64,000 nt of DNA, taken from positions 58,829 to 122,828 of the forward strand of contig NZ_LMRV01000077.1 in NCBI RefSeq assembly GCF_001428245.1. Direction: 5' to 3'. Numbering within the stretch: position 1 is the stretch's first letter; every line of letters begins with the position of its first letter. Source of the DNA: Paenibacillus sp. Soil522. GTDB taxonomy: Bacteria; Bacillota; Bacilli; Paenibacillales; Paenibacillaceae. Below, piece by piece: positions 35,427-44,479 of this stretch. The translations under genes and the position numbers were made by a program. The notes beneath the pieces were generated by a model that made no database searches, was not told where the DNA came from, and saw nothing but the letters and a program-made list of their open reading frames with translations.

Positions 35427-37112
35427 TTGGAATGGATGATCTGGCTGGACTTTAGTATGTTTCTAGTGCTGCTCGGCTTATTTTTTTACGTGATAGCCTC
35501 AAGCACCTTTACGGTACTGCATCGTATTTACCTGTCTCTGCATATTGTGTTTATGGTATGGACACTCTTTCAGTTTGTATCGCAGACAACAACTTCCGCT
35601 CTCTATAGACTATTCTACCTTTCGGTCTCTTACACAGGGCTTTCACTGCTTGGAATCGGCTGGTTCGTTTTTGTCGTTTTTCTGACCGGGCAGTCGTATG
35701 TGATACGAAAGAGCCGGTTGTTCCTTTTAGCGACGCCTGCGCTTATTTCGGTCGCTGTGGTCATTATTAATCCGAACGGCATGTTTCTTCGGATCAACGA
35801 ACAGCTTGCTCCGCTGAAGCAGCTTCAGCATGGACCGTTGTACTGGATCATGATTACGCAATTGATCCTGTATATGATCGTCTCGTTTACGATTATGTTT
35901 TACAAGCTGCGGGGGGAAAACTCCGTCCGGAAGCGCACATTGATTAAGACGGCGTCAAACGGCATGCTGGTGCTGGTCATATTCTCTATCTCGGATTTGA
36001 TTATCAACGTATTTATAATCGAGCATTTTAAACAATATATTCCGCTTATTTCGGTTGGAATGGCATTTGCGGCTGTTTATTTAGTGCATGCCATAACGCA
36101 TAATAAGGTACTCGATATTATACAAACCGTCCAACGGGACGTTATGAATACGATGTCGATGGGCATTATCGTGCTCGATGAGAACGATATTATTATTGAA
36201 GTGAACAAAGTGATAAAGCCGATGATCCGGTTTCGGATAGGAGACAAATTTAATCCCGTACTTCTTGGTTCTCAGTTCAAGACGGAGGTTTCTAGAGAGT
36301 TTGCAGCTTTTTTTGAAGATCAGCGCATGCGTCCAATGGAAAGGCTCGAAATCGAAATTGCGCTCCATTATGACAATTACCGCCATGTTATCGTTCAGTC
36401 CGCTCCCATTCTAAATCATAAGAAAACACTTGTCGGGAGATTGCTCACCTTCCAGGATGTAACGGAGCTTAGATTGCTGGTGGAAGAAACGAACAATCAG
36501 AACGAACTGCTGCAGGATCGGAACCGCGATTTGCTTATTATGCAGGACGAGCTGTTTCAAGCGAATAAGAAGCTGGAGAATATGGCGATTACCGATGGTC
36601 TGACAGGCTGCTTTAACCGCCGTTATTTGCTGCATCAATTGGAGCAAGAAGTCGTGACTAACATTCGTTACGGCATTCCCTTCTCTATTTTTTTATTTGA
36701 TCTCGATCATTTCAAATCTATCAATGATAATTACGGTCATTTAGTAGGCGATGAAGTGCTTTGCAGCACGGTGGACGCGGTACGGGGCTCACTGCGGTTT
36801 ACGGATATTTTGGCGCGCTATGGCGGAGAAGAGTTTACGGTGTATTTGCCGCACACGAACCGGGATCATGCTGCTCAAATTGCCGAGAGGCTTAAGGAAG
36901 CCGTAGAGCAGAATCAGGTGAATACGGGGCTTGGGGAGCAAACGATATCGGTTACGATAAGCATGGGCGTGATCTCGATCGAGCATTTTGAGCCTTCTGA
37001 TCTTGCGGATCCGAAAGCTTTTTTGCGGGAACTGCTCGCTGAGGCGGATGCGGCACTCTATGAAGCGAAATACAGCGGCCGTAATCGGATTGTCAAACGA
37101 AAATTAGCCTAA
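35427..37112 (+). CDS. Membrane-bound diguanylate cyclase (7TM-PAS-GGDEF)
   Basis: The start is TTG 35427, with GGATGGGTGAACC upstream. The 561-residue protein has about seven N-terminal membrane helices (residues 1-220) like the HisKA_7TM sensor, a PAS-like domain (about 230-350; MGIIVLDENDIIIEVN), a coiled coil, and a GGDEF domain (about 390-558) with DLDHFKSINDNYGH and the active-site loop RYGGEEF at about residue 464. GGEEF loops are catalytically competent, so it should make c-di-GMP in response to an unknown membrane or cytoplasmic signal. An HD-GYP protein follows, but a terminator lies between. Confidence 0.92.
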   Translation: MEWMIWLDFSMFLVLLGLFFYVIASSTFTVLHRIYLSLHIVFMVWTLFQFVSQTTTSALYRLFYLSVSYTGLSLLGIGWFVFVVFLTGQSYVIRKSRLFLLATPALISVAVVIINPNGMFLRINEQLAPLKQLQHGPLYWIMITQLILYMIVSFTIMFYKLRGENSVRKRTLIKTASNGMLVLVIFSISDLIINVFIIEHFKQYIPLISVGMAFAAVYLVHAITHNKVLDIIQTVQRDVMNTMSMGIIVLDENDIIIEVNKVIKPMIRFRIGDKFNPVLLGSQFKTEVSREFAAFFEDQRMRPMERLEIEIALHYDNYRHVIVQSAPILNHKKTLVGRLLTFQDVTELRLLVEETNNQNELLQDRNRDLLIMQDELFQANKKLENMAITDGLTGCFNRRYLLHQLEQEVVTNIRYGIPFSIFLFDLDHFKSINDNYGHLVGDEVLCSTVDAVRGSLRFTDILARYGGEEFTVYLPHTNRDHAAQIAERLKEAVEQNQVNTGLGEQTISVTISMGVISIEHFEPSDLADPKAFLRELLAEADAALYEAKYSGRNRIVKRKLA

Positions 37113-37139
37113 AAGCCTGAATGATCAGGCTTTTTTTTT
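37113..37139 (+). terminator. Terminator after the diguanylate cyclase gene
   Basis: AAGCCTGA, loop ATGA, TCAGGCTT, then a run of Ts. Confidence 0.9.
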
Positions 37140-37233
37140 AATGCTCCTTGCATAGTCAGTCCGAGATAGTTCTGATAAAATAGAAGCTATCCGGTTACTA
37201 GCGCTATAATTATCGAAAGCGGGAACTAATCTC

Positions 37234-38316
37234 ATGAGAAAAGTACAAATTGGAATGGTCAAGCCGGGTGACAAAGTGGGAAAACCCATTTTTCAAGAAA
37301 ACGGCCACGTGCTCCTGGGAGAAGGGGTTGAGCTAAATGATCGTTACATCGATCGATTGCGCAACTTGGGCATCGATTTTTTGTTCATAGAGGACGGATT
37401 GACTGCGGATTTGATTCCAGAGGATACAATCCGGGAAGAAACCCGTAAGCAAGCGGTCGATACCATTTATAAGACGATGAACGCCTTCAAAGACCAGACG
37501 GTAACGAAGGGACGAACGATCGCGCCTGATATGGGCCGGAATTTCCGAGCGGTATTCGGGCAAATCATGCAGGACTTGGCGACAAGACCTAATATGCTCG
37601 TCAATTTAACGAGCATTCATGCTAAGGACGCCTATTTGTTTCAGCATTCCTTTAATGTGGCGGTGCTCGCAGGGATTATGGGCATAGCGAAGGGCTTTAA
37701 CCGCAACCAACTGGAAGATCTCGGAATCGGAGCGCTTCTCTTCGATATCGGGATGACCAAGGTGCCTGCAAAGCTGCTTACTCACCCGGGCGGCTTATCG
37801 GCAGATGAACGTGCAATCGTTGGAAACCATACCAAGGAAGGATTCGATATATTACGTAAGTATCATGATATATCTATCGTTTCTGCTCACTGCGCGCTGC
37901 AGCATCACGAACGCTTTAACGGATCAGGCTACCCGCGAGGGCTTAAGGAAAATGAGATACATATGTATGCCCAAATCGTTGGTTTAGCGGATACATTTGA
38001 TGCGTTAACCTCGCCAAGACCGCACCGGAAGCGTTATACGGCGAGTGAAGCAATCGAGTTTCTGTTCGCTGCCGGCGGGACCTTTTTTGATCTGGAGCTC
38101 ATTAAGCTCTTTTGTCGACATATATCAATTTATCCGATTTCCACCTCGCTCCTGCTCAGTAACGGTCAGGTCGGCGTCGTATCGGAAAATAACGAGCTGG
38201 CCGTCCATCGTCCCCGCGTCCGCATCATTATGGAACCGGATGGAACTCAGCCCGCGTCGCCGTATGAGATCGAGCTAAAGGACGAGCTTTTTATCACTAT
38301 AGTAAAAGAGCTGTAG
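37234..38316 (+). CDS. HD-GYP domain protein with altered HD motif
   Basis: The 360-residue protein has a small N-terminal domain (1-70) and an HD-GYP domain (about 105-300). The helix with H138 (LFQHSFNVAVLAG) and the HHERFNGSGYP segment (224-234), including the GYP hallmark, are intact. The HD pair itself reads LLFDIGM, so Phe170 stands where His coordinates metal. That may weaken or abolish c-di-GMP phosphodiesterase activity, leaving a binding or scaffold role. Alternatively the clade tolerates it. GCGGGAAC is a weak ribosome site. Confidence 0.87.
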   Translation: MRKVQIGMVKPGDKVGKPIFQENGHVLLGEGVELNDRYIDRLRNLGIDFLFIEDGLTADLIPEDTIREETRKQAVDTIYKTMNAFKDQTVTKGRTIAPDMGRNFRAVFGQIMQDLATRPNMLVNLTSIHAKDAYLFQHSFNVAVLAGIMGIAKGFNRNQLEDLGIGALLFDIGMTKVPAKLLTHPGGLSADERAIVGNHTKEGFDILRKYHDISIVSAHCALQHHERFNGSGYPRGLKENEIHMYAQIVGLADTFDALTSPRPHRKRYTASEAIEFLFAAGGTFFDLELIKLFCRHISIYPISTSLLLSNGQVGVVSENNELAVHRPRVRIIMEPDGTQPASPYEIELKDELFITIVKEL

Positions 38317-38417
38317 CAACGCTTTGCTAGAAATAGTTGCAATAAGCATAGGAGCTTAACCATACCGCGCCGCTTTCTCTCGCATATTCTAATAGAAATG
38401 CAGGAGGGAGTGACGGC

Positions 38418-38771
38418 ATGGCGCATCAGGTCAAACCGCCAATTTTTGGTCCTAAGACTACTAACCATTATCTGCTTAAGAGAACGAAGGCCTCCAAGCT
38501 GCAAAGCGGTCCGACATTTAATCGGTTGACCGTATTGTGGGTAGACAGCAATGGGGTTCCTTTCAATTCGGCAGGCTTTAACGCGGCATTGTTTAGAGGC
38601 AGCGAGCTTGTTCAGACTGCAGTTTTCGATCGTTTTGGCGCCGTATTTTTCAGTCTGATACCGACTTTAACGACTGTGAATTATACGATTCAGGTGTATG
38701 ACAGCTTTGGCAGAGTGTATCGTACCAAAACGATTCCGGCAGGCGTAGAAGCTTTCTCGGTAATCGGTTAA
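38418..38771 (+). CDS. Small beta-rich protein, unknown
   Basis: The 117-residue protein has AGGAGGGAG before its ATG. Its pattern of alternating strands (RLTVLWVDSNGVPFNSAGFNAALFRGSELVQTAVFDRFGAV then VNYTIQVYDSFGRVYRTKTIP) suggests an immunoglobulin-like or carboxypeptidase-regulatory-like beta sandwich (inference). There is no signal peptide or membrane segment. I do not recognise the family. It stands alone. Confidence 0.6.
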   Translation: MAHQVKPPIFGPKTTNHYLLKRTKASKLQSGPTFNRLTVLWVDSNGVPFNSAGFNAALFRGSELVQTAVFDRFGAVFFSLIPTLTTVNYTIQVYDSFGRVYRTKTIPAGVEAFSVIG

Positions 38772-38925
38772 TCAAACAATAGGAGAAATCTTCCAAATTG
38801 GCGGCTGTTTTGCTGCTGAAATGGCAGGTTTCTTTTTTTGCAATAATGGCAGACTTGCTTTCTATCTGATAGCGATTAAGGTAAAATAATGAGAAATAGA
38901 GCGAGTAGGGGATGTGCATTCAATT

Positions 38926-39795
38926 ATGGGAACCTTACAGCACCACAAGCTATCGAAGCTCGAAGTACTGCGAAGAGTGCTTTTTATTACACTCGGCGCG
39001 GTGCTCGTATCGGTTGGACTGGAAATTTTTCTTGTGCCAAATCACATTATTGATGGTGGTATTGTCGGCATATCGATTATGGCTTCCCACTTATCTTCCT
39101 TGCCGCTCGGCCTCTTTCTATTTCTATTAAATCTTCCTTTTTTGTTTCTCGGCTATAAGCAAATCGGCAAAACGTTCGCCCTGTCGACGCTGTATGGCGT
39201 ATCGGTTATGTCGGTTGGAACGTTTCTGCTTCATCCGGTGCCTCCCCTTACGGTAGAGCCTTTTTTGGCCTCTATTTTTGGCGGTGTCATTTTGGGTATT
39301 GGCGTAGGGATGGTAATCCGATTCGGAGGCTCGCTCGACGGTACCGAAATTATTGCGATTTTGTTTAACAAGCGGCTCCCGTTCTCGGTAGGCGAGACGG
39401 TTATGTTTTTTAACTTATTCATACTCGGCAGCGCAGGTTTCGTGTTCGGCTGGGATCGGGCGATGTATTCGCTTATCGCGTATTACATCGCGTTCAAAAT
39501 GATTGACATCACGATCGAGGGCTTCGATGAATCGAAGGCAGTCTGGATCATTAGCGACGAAGCGAAGGAAATCGGCGCAGCTATTATGAGCCGGCTTGGC
39601 CGCGGTGTCACTTATTTACACGGTGAAGGCGGCTTTACGGGGGGCAGCAAACGCGTTATTTTCTGCGTGATTACGCGGCTTGAGGAAGCGAAGATGAAGT
39701 CGATCGTTCATGAGCTCGACCCCGTGGCGTTTCTCGCAGTCGGCAACATTCACGATGTGAAGGGCGGACGGTTTAAGAAACGGGATATTCACTAA
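38926..39795 (+). CDS. YitT-family membrane protein (DUF2179)
   Basis: I prefer the ATG at 38926. The in-frame GTG at 38914 lies only 2 nt after the AGGGG. The protein of about 289 residues has five to six membrane helices (LGAVLVSVGLEIFLVPNHIIDGGIVGIS is the family opening) and RFGGSLDGTEIIA, then a cytoplasmic C-terminal DUF2179 domain (AKEIGAAIMSRLGRGVTYLHGEGGFTG...VIFCVITRLEEAKMKSIVHELDP). The family is widespread in Firmicutes and its transport substrate is unknown. Confidence 0.88.
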   Translation: MGTLQHHKLSKLEVLRRVLFITLGAVLVSVGLEIFLVPNHIIDGGIVGISIMASHLSSLPLGLFLFLLNLPFLFLGYKQIGKTFALSTLYGVSVMSVGTFLLHPVPPLTVEPFLASIFGGVILGIGVGMVIRFGGSLDGTEIIAILFNKRLPFSVGETVMFFNLFILGSAGFVFGWDRAMYSLIAYYIAFKMIDITIEGFDESKAVWIISDEAKEIGAAIMSRLGRGVTYLHGEGGFTGGSKRVIFCVITRLEEAKMKSIVHELDPVAFLAVGNIHDVKGGRFKKRDIH

Positions 39796-39820
39796 TGATG
39801 ATAGTAGGAGATGCTCGTTT

Positions 39821-39856
39821 ATGGACAGCGAGCGGCCGATAATGGCTTTGGGATGA
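39821..39856 (+). CDS. Possible 11-codon leader peptide coupled to thiL
   Basis: ATG 39821 has AGGAG 10 nt upstream and encodes 11 codons (MDSERPIMALG). Its TGA overlaps the ATG of thiL (ATGA at 39853-39856). This would explain translation of thiL, whose own start lacks a ribosome site. It may equally be chance. Confidence 0.3.
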   Translation: MDSERPIMALG

Positions 39857-40953
39857 AGGAGATCAGCGTTTTGGATGAGTTTGAGAGAATTGGGCATTGG
39901 ACGGCGGGCAGGCAAGAAGGCGAGTGGCAGCGGCAGCGCGGCGTTGTCGTCGGGATAGGCGATGATGCCGCCGTGGTTGATCCAGCCGCGGCTGCGGATG
40001 GCGTAGCCTCGCCGAAGCGGCTGCTGCTGGCGGTCGACACGATGGTGGAGACCGTCCACTTTAAGCAGTCGACGATGCGGGACGAGGATGTCGGCTATAA
40101 GGCGCTTGCCGCCAACATTAGCGATATTGCCGCGATGGGTGGCGTGCCCTTGCATGCGCTCGTCTCGGTCAGCGTGCCGCCCGCATTTACACCGGAGCGG
40201 ATGCGGAGGTTGTACGATGGGCTGTACGAATGCGCCGAGCGCTATGGGGTTGCTATTGCGGGAGGCGATACGACGTCGGCGCCGGAGCATCTGGTTGTCG
40301 CCATAACGGTGACGGGAACCGTTGAGGCGGGGCGCGAGCTGCTCCGCTCGGGAGCTAAGCCGGGCGATGCCGTGTTTGTGACCGGCGCCGTAGGCATGTC
40401 GGCGGCGGGATTGCATGCGCTGCTTGCCAAGGAGGCCCGAGGGGGAGCGGCGGATCTTCCGCCCTTGCAGGAGCTTGCGGCGCTTGTGCAGGCGCATCAG
40501 CGGCCAAGTCCATCGGTGCGGGCAGGCCGGCTTCTGCTTGAGCGGGGAAGCTGCCGCTCGCTTAATGATGTTAGCGATGGGCTTGCGAGCGAATTGTGGG
40601 AAATTGCGGAAGCATCAGGGCTGCGTCTTGTCATTAGAGAGAAGCATTTGCCGAAGAGCGGCAGCATGGCGGCTTACGCATCAAGCACAGGCGTTGATCC
40701 GCTGGAATGGATGCTTTACGGCGGAGAGGATTACGTATTGCTGGGCACGATGCCTTCTGAGGAAGCTGATGCGATGCGGGTTGTTTTTCAGGAGGAGGGC
40801 ATTCCTTTTTTTATAATCGGGGAAGCCGAAGCGGGTGAGCCCGCAGTAGAGCTCATACGCCAAGTTCAGGCTATTGAAGGAAGCGGATCGCAGTCCAGGT
40901 CCGCGAAGCGAGTTAAGCTTAAAAAGCGCGGATACAATCATTTTTCGTCATGA
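39853..40953 (+). CDS. thiL: Thiamine-monophosphate kinase
   Basis: The start at ATG 39853 gives MKEISVLDEFERIGHW, matching the ThiL N-terminus; an in-frame ATG at 39811 adds 14 unlikely residues and has AGGAG directly adjoining it. The 366-residue protein has the PurM-fold motifs VVGIGDDAAVV, LAVDTMVETVHF, ANISDIAAMGG, GGDTTSAP, VSDGLASEL and YGGEDYVLL. It phosphorylates thiamine monophosphate to thiamine diphosphate with ATP. It heads the thiL-tsaE-tsaB-rimI-tsaD cluster, the order found in many Bacillales. Confidence 0.95.
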   Translation: MKEISVLDEFERIGHWTAGRQEGEWQRQRGVVVGIGDDAAVVDPAAAADGVASPKRLLLAVDTMVETVHFKQSTMRDEDVGYKALAANISDIAAMGGVPLHALVSVSVPPAFTPERMRRLYDGLYECAERYGVAIAGGDTTSAPEHLVVAITVTGTVEAGRELLRSGAKPGDAVFVTGAVGMSAAGLHALLAKEARGGAADLPPLQELAALVQAHQRPSPSVRAGRLLLERGSCRSLNDVSDGLASELWEIAEASGLRLVIREKHLPKSGSMAAYASSTGVDPLEWMLYGGEDYVLLGTMPSEEADAMRVVFQEEGIPFFIIGEAEAGEPAVELIRQVQAIEGSGSQSRSAKRVKLKKRGYNHFSS

Positions 40954-40966
40954 ACGGGTGAATAGC

Positions 40967-41455
40967 ATGCAACAACAGGTAGGCCATGCCATTTGGCTGG
41001 CGCAAACGGAGCAGGATACAATCGCCTTGGCCAAGCAGCTTGCTGCATGGGTAAAGCCGGGCGCGCTGCTCGCGTTAGACGGCGATCTCGGCGCAGGCAA
41101 AACGAGATTTTCTCAGGCCTTTGCCGAAGCCATTGGCGTGAAAGGCATTGTGAATAGTCCAACATTCACGATTATAAAAGAATACGAAGGGGAGCAGCTT
41201 CCCTTTTATCATATGGATGTTTACAGGCTGTCGCTGGAGGAAGCGGACGAGCTTGGTTTGGATGATTATTTTTATGGCGATGGGGTAACGATCGTGGAAT
41301 GGGCAAGCTTGATAAAAGAGCTGCTGCCAAACGAGCGATTGGAGCTGTATATCGAGCATCTTGGCGATGAATCGCGGCGCATTCAATTGACCGGCTGCGG
41401 AGAGATTTATGCTGGCTGGTGCGAAGCCGTGAATGAGATAGGAGCGGGCAGATGA
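40967..41455 (+). CDS. tsaE: tRNA t6A biosynthesis ATPase TsaE
   Basis: The start is ATG 40967 after ACGGGTGAATAG. The 162-residue ATPase has the P-loop LDGDLGAGKTRFSQA, then VNSPTFTIIKEYEG and FYHMDVYRL, and IVEWASLI, all family hallmarks. It drives turnover of the TsaB-TsaD complex that attaches threonylcarbamoyl to adenosine 37 of ANN-reading tRNAs. Its stop overlaps the tsaB start (ATGA). Confidence 0.95.
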   Translation: MQQQVGHAIWLAQTEQDTIALAKQLAAWVKPGALLALDGDLGAGKTRFSQAFAEAIGVKGIVNSPTFTIIKEYEGEQLPFYHMDVYRLSLEEADELGLDDYFYGDGVTIVEWASLIKELLPNERLELYIEHLGDESRRIQLTGCGEIYAGWCEAVNEIGAGR

Positions 41456-42273
41456 GAACGGAGCAGAAGCATCAAGCGGGAGCAATTTTGGCTTTAGATA
41501 CGTCAACGGCATCTATGGCGGCCGCAATCGTTAGTGGTCATAACGTGCTGGCAGAAATTCAAACGTTAGCGGAAAGAAACCATTCGGTCCATGTCGTGGC
41601 GCATATCAAGGAAATGCTGCTCAGCAGCGGCGTTACGGCTGCGGATATCGATGCAATTGCCGTTGGAAATGGACCGGGGTCCTACACGGGCATGCGTATC
41701 GCAGTGTCCGTGGGCAAGACGCTGGCATGGGTGTGGAACAAGCCGCTGGTCGGCGTATCCAGCCTGGAGGCGCTTGCTTACGGTGCTTGGCATCAAGCTT
41801 TAGGCACGGCGGAGGCGGGGATGACGAAATCTCTTGAAGGCGGGCACTGGGTGCTGCCGATTATGGATGCTAGACGCGGGCAAGTTTACTCGTCCGGCTT
41901 CACGATGACGAATAAGGAAGAATGGAGCCGTTGGTCGGATGATGGCGTGCGGCTTATGAAGGACTTTATAGATCAGCTGGAGCAGCGATTAGCAAGTCAG
42001 CCGCCGGGAGCCGTTCGGAGCATTTCGCTAGTAGGGGATTTGTCGCTTCACGAACAGGGCGCGCAGCGTTTGCAGCAGATCGGCGATTCGGCGGGCGTGA
42101 TCGTCCGGCTGCAGCCATTTATCCAAGAGGGCAAATGGATTGCAAGTCTTGGCCGTTCAAGATTGGAGGCAGGACTGACCGAAGACCCGCATACTTTTAT
42201 TCCTAACTACACTCAGCTTACCGAAGCTGAAGTCGTATGGAAGGCGAAGCAGGAAGGTGAAGCGAAGGTATGA
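41452..42273 (+). CDS. tsaB: tRNA t6A biosynthesis protein TsaB
   Basis: The 273-residue protein has the ASKHA-fold start ILALDTSTASMAAAIV, then RNHSVHVVAHIKEML, and AIAVGNGPGSYTGMRIAVSVGKTLAW, the TsaB signature. It serves as a scaffold for TsaD. It is somewhat longer than E. coli TsaB, as usual in Firmicutes. It overlaps tsaE and rimI by 4 bp each. Confidence 0.95.
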   Translation: MRTEQKHQAGAILALDTSTASMAAAIVSGHNVLAEIQTLAERNHSVHVVAHIKEMLLSSGVTAADIDAIAVGNGPGSYTGMRIAVSVGKTLAWVWNKPLVGVSSLEALAYGAWHQALGTAEAGMTKSLEGGHWVLPIMDARRGQVYSSGFTMTNKEEWSRWSDDGVRLMKDFIDQLEQRLASQPPGAVRSISLVGDLSLHEQGAQRLQQIGDSAGVIVRLQPFIQEGKWIASLGRSRLEAGLTEDPHTFIPNYTQLTEAEVVWKAKQEGEAKV

Positions 42274-42758
42274 ATATAGACGTAAATAAGCTTATTTTTC
42301 GTGCGATGTCGATGGCTGATATTTTTGCAATCGTTGCTATCGAGGAAGAAGCGTTTTCGAGTCCTTGGACGGTGGAAGCGTTCACGAATGAGCTGATGAA
42401 CAACTTATTTGCCAAATATATGATTATGGAATACGAAGGCCAAATTATCGGTTATGGCGGTATGTGGGTTATTATGGACGAGGCGCATGTGACGAATATT
42501 GCGGTTCGGTCGGATGTGCGGGGACAAGGGCTGGGCAGCTACCTGCTAATGGAGCTGCAGCGGACTGCGGTTTTTTTTGGCGCAGTCAAAATGACGCTCG
42601 AGGTACGTCCATCCAACGAAATTGCTCAGCGGCTTTACCGGAAATACGGCTTTGAGCCATCCGGGATTCGTCCTCGTTACTACTCGGATAACAATGAAGA
42701 CGCGCTTATTATGTGGGCTGAGCTTGATCATGAGCGGTTGAAGGCAGGGGAGCAATGA
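42270..42758 (+). CDS. rimI: Ribosomal protein S18 alanine N-acetyltransferase
   Basis: The 162-residue GNAT enzyme has EEEAFSSPWTVEAF, the acetyl-CoA loop VRSDVRGQGLGSYLL (R/QxxGxG/A), LEVRPSNEIAQRLYRKYGFEP and RPRYYSDNNEDALIMW, closely matching RimI. It would acetylate the N-terminus of S18. It overlaps both neighbours by 4 bp, indicating translational coupling in the tsa cluster. Confidence 0.93.
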   Translation: MNIDVNKLIFRAMSMADIFAIVAIEEEAFSSPWTVEAFTNELMNNLFAKYMIMEYEGQIIGYGGMWVIMDEAHVTNIAVRSDVRGQGLGSYLLMELQRTAVFFGAVKMTLEVRPSNEIAQRLYRKYGFEPSGIRPRYYSDNNEDALIMWAELDHERLKAGEQ

Positions 42759-43840
42759 ACGTGAGTCAATCAGAACAGGCAGCTAACACAGAGCGATCGA
42801 ACGCTATTATTTTGGCTGTGGAGACAAGCTGCGACGAGACATCGGCAGCCGTTATTCGCGGAGGCAAGCATATATTATCAAACGTTGTATCTAGTCAAAT
42901 TGAGATTCATGAGCGTTTCGGGGGCGTCGTGCCGGAAATTGCTTCGCGTAAGCATGTGGAGTCGATTACGCTGATCATCGAGCAGGCTGTAAAAGAATCA
43001 GGCCTTACATTGAAGGATATGTCGGCCATTGCAGTAACGCAGGGCCCCGGACTCGTAGGCGCATTGCTCGTAGGTGTCGTAGCTGCCAAAAGCCTGTCCA
43101 TGGCGCTGGATATTCCGTTGATCGGCACGCATCATATTGCGGGACATATTTATGCGAACGAGCTTGTGCATGACATCGTATATCCTTGTATGGCGCTAGT
43201 CGTATCCGGCGGTCATACGGAATTGGTGCTGCTTGCGAGCGAAGGGGAATTCCGCGTCGTAGGCCGGACAAGAGATGACGCAGTCGGTGAAGCATACGAC
43301 AAAGTTGCACGTGCGCTTCATTTGCCGTACCCGGGAGGACCGCATATCGACAAGCTCGCGGTCGAAGCGGAGGAATCCATTACTTTGCCTCGTTCATGGC
43401 TGGAGGCGGATAGCTACGACTTTAGCTTCAGCGGCTTGAAATCGGCCGTGCTTGCGGTTATTAACCAGACGAGAATGAAGGGTCAGGTGCTAAATGAGGC
43501 GGCTTTGGCCCGCGGTTTTCAGGAGTCGGTTACCGAGGTGCTCGTTACGAAAGCACTGCGCGCTGTTCGAGAGTTCGGCGCGAAGCAGCTGATTCTGTGC
43601 GGTGGAGTAGCCGCTAACCGGGGCTTGAGAGCAGCTTTAACGGTCCGCTGCGAGTCAGAACGGGTGCCGCTGCTTATTCCGCCGAATTCGCTCTGCACGG
43701 ATAATGCCGCAATGATTGGTGCGGCAGCCTATCTTAAGCTGAAGCGCTCACAATTTACCGATCTCGACATGAAAGCGGACCCTGGTTTTTCGCTGGAGAG
43801 CTGGTCAGTAAGTAATATGCCCCTTCCAAGCGGCAAATAG
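42755..43840 (+). CDS. tsaD: tRNA N6-adenosine threonylcarbamoyltransferase
   Basis: The 361-residue ASKHA enzyme has AVETSCDETSAAVI, SRKHVESI, VTQGPGLVGALLVGV, the metal-binding HHIAGHIYAN, LVVSGGHTELVLL, GEAYDKVARALHLPYPGGP, LCGGVAANRGLR and CTDNAAMIG. It transfers the threonylcarbamoyl group to tRNA with TsaB and TsaE. It is the last gene of the cluster and about 200 bp of mostly non-coding sequence follow. Confidence 0.97.
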   Translation: MNVSQSEQAANTERSNAIILAVETSCDETSAAVIRGGKHILSNVVSSQIEIHERFGGVVPEIASRKHVESITLIIEQAVKESGLTLKDMSAIAVTQGPGLVGALLVGVVAAKSLSMALDIPLIGTHHIAGHIYANELVHDIVYPCMALVVSGGHTELVLLASEGEFRVVGRTRDDAVGEAYDKVARALHLPYPGGPHIDKLAVEAEESITLPRSWLEADSYDFSFSGLKSAVLAVINQTRMKGQVLNEAALARGFQESVTEVLVTKALRAVREFGAKQLILCGGVAANRGLRAALTVRCESERVPLLIPPNSLCTDNAAMIGAAAYLKLKRSQFTDLDMKADPGFSLESWSVSNMPLPSGK

Positions 43841-43916
43841 CGGTCCATTTACTGCTAAATAACAAGGTGCACATCTTTATTCTGGAAAAAAATTCGGAAA
43901 TTAGTTGGTAATTGAA

Positions 43917-43945
43917 TTGACAGACTATTTCCATGAGCATATAAT
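43917..43945 (+). promoter_or_regulatory. Consensus SigA promoter for the leuA leader
   Basis: TTGACA (43917-43922), 17-bp spacer, TATAAT (43940-43945): both hexamers are perfect. It lies about 90-110 bp before the first T-box stem I. Confidence 0.85.
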
Positions 43946-44034
43946 AGGCAACAATACTTCAAGTTCATACTTTTTAAACGCAAGGAACAGGAATAGTAAA
44001 GCTTGTCCGGGATTGTCGGCAGCGCGGATGTGAG

Positions 44035-44351
44035 TGAGTCTCATTCATACGTCGCTGTAACACAGAGAGCTGCGGGGTGGTGCAACGCAGTCGAAGGATG
44101 CTTGAAGCTCGCCTGGGAGCGGAACAGTGGAAACGATGGCGGCATTTTTCAAATGCTGATCAGCCATGCAGGTACATTGTTACGGTTAACCGCCGTAATC
44201 GGGTGCATGTGAGTCAACATCCGGAGTTGGCCATATGCTTAAGTTGGGCATCCCTGCTCGTTTGCGAACGTATGGGTGTCAACAAGGGTGGTACCGCGCG
44301 GGTCTATTATAGCCTGTCGTCTCTTGATTCAAGAGACGACAGGCTTTTCTT
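44035..44351 (+). ncRNA. T-box riboswitch 1 (leucine specifier)
   Basis: The leader has the stem I landmarks AGAGAGCTGCGGGGTGGTGCAACGCAG, a specifier-loop region GAAGCTCGCC (CTC, leucine), and the T-box AGGGTGGTACCGCG (44285-44298) that pairs with the tRNA acceptor end. A terminator follows: GCCTGTCGTCTCTT (44312-44325) pairs with AAGAGACGACAGGC (44331-44344), then TTTTCTT. Uncharged leucyl-tRNA would favour the antiterminator. Confidence 0.9.
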
Positions 44352-44479
44352 GTTGACTTGGAAGTGAATGATATGACCTTTAGACAAATAGCAAAAAACA
44401 ACATAGAGTGGAAACGCTATGAACAGGAGCAGTAGAACAATAGGCTGGCAAAGCGAATTTCGAGGATGCTCATTGTAAA

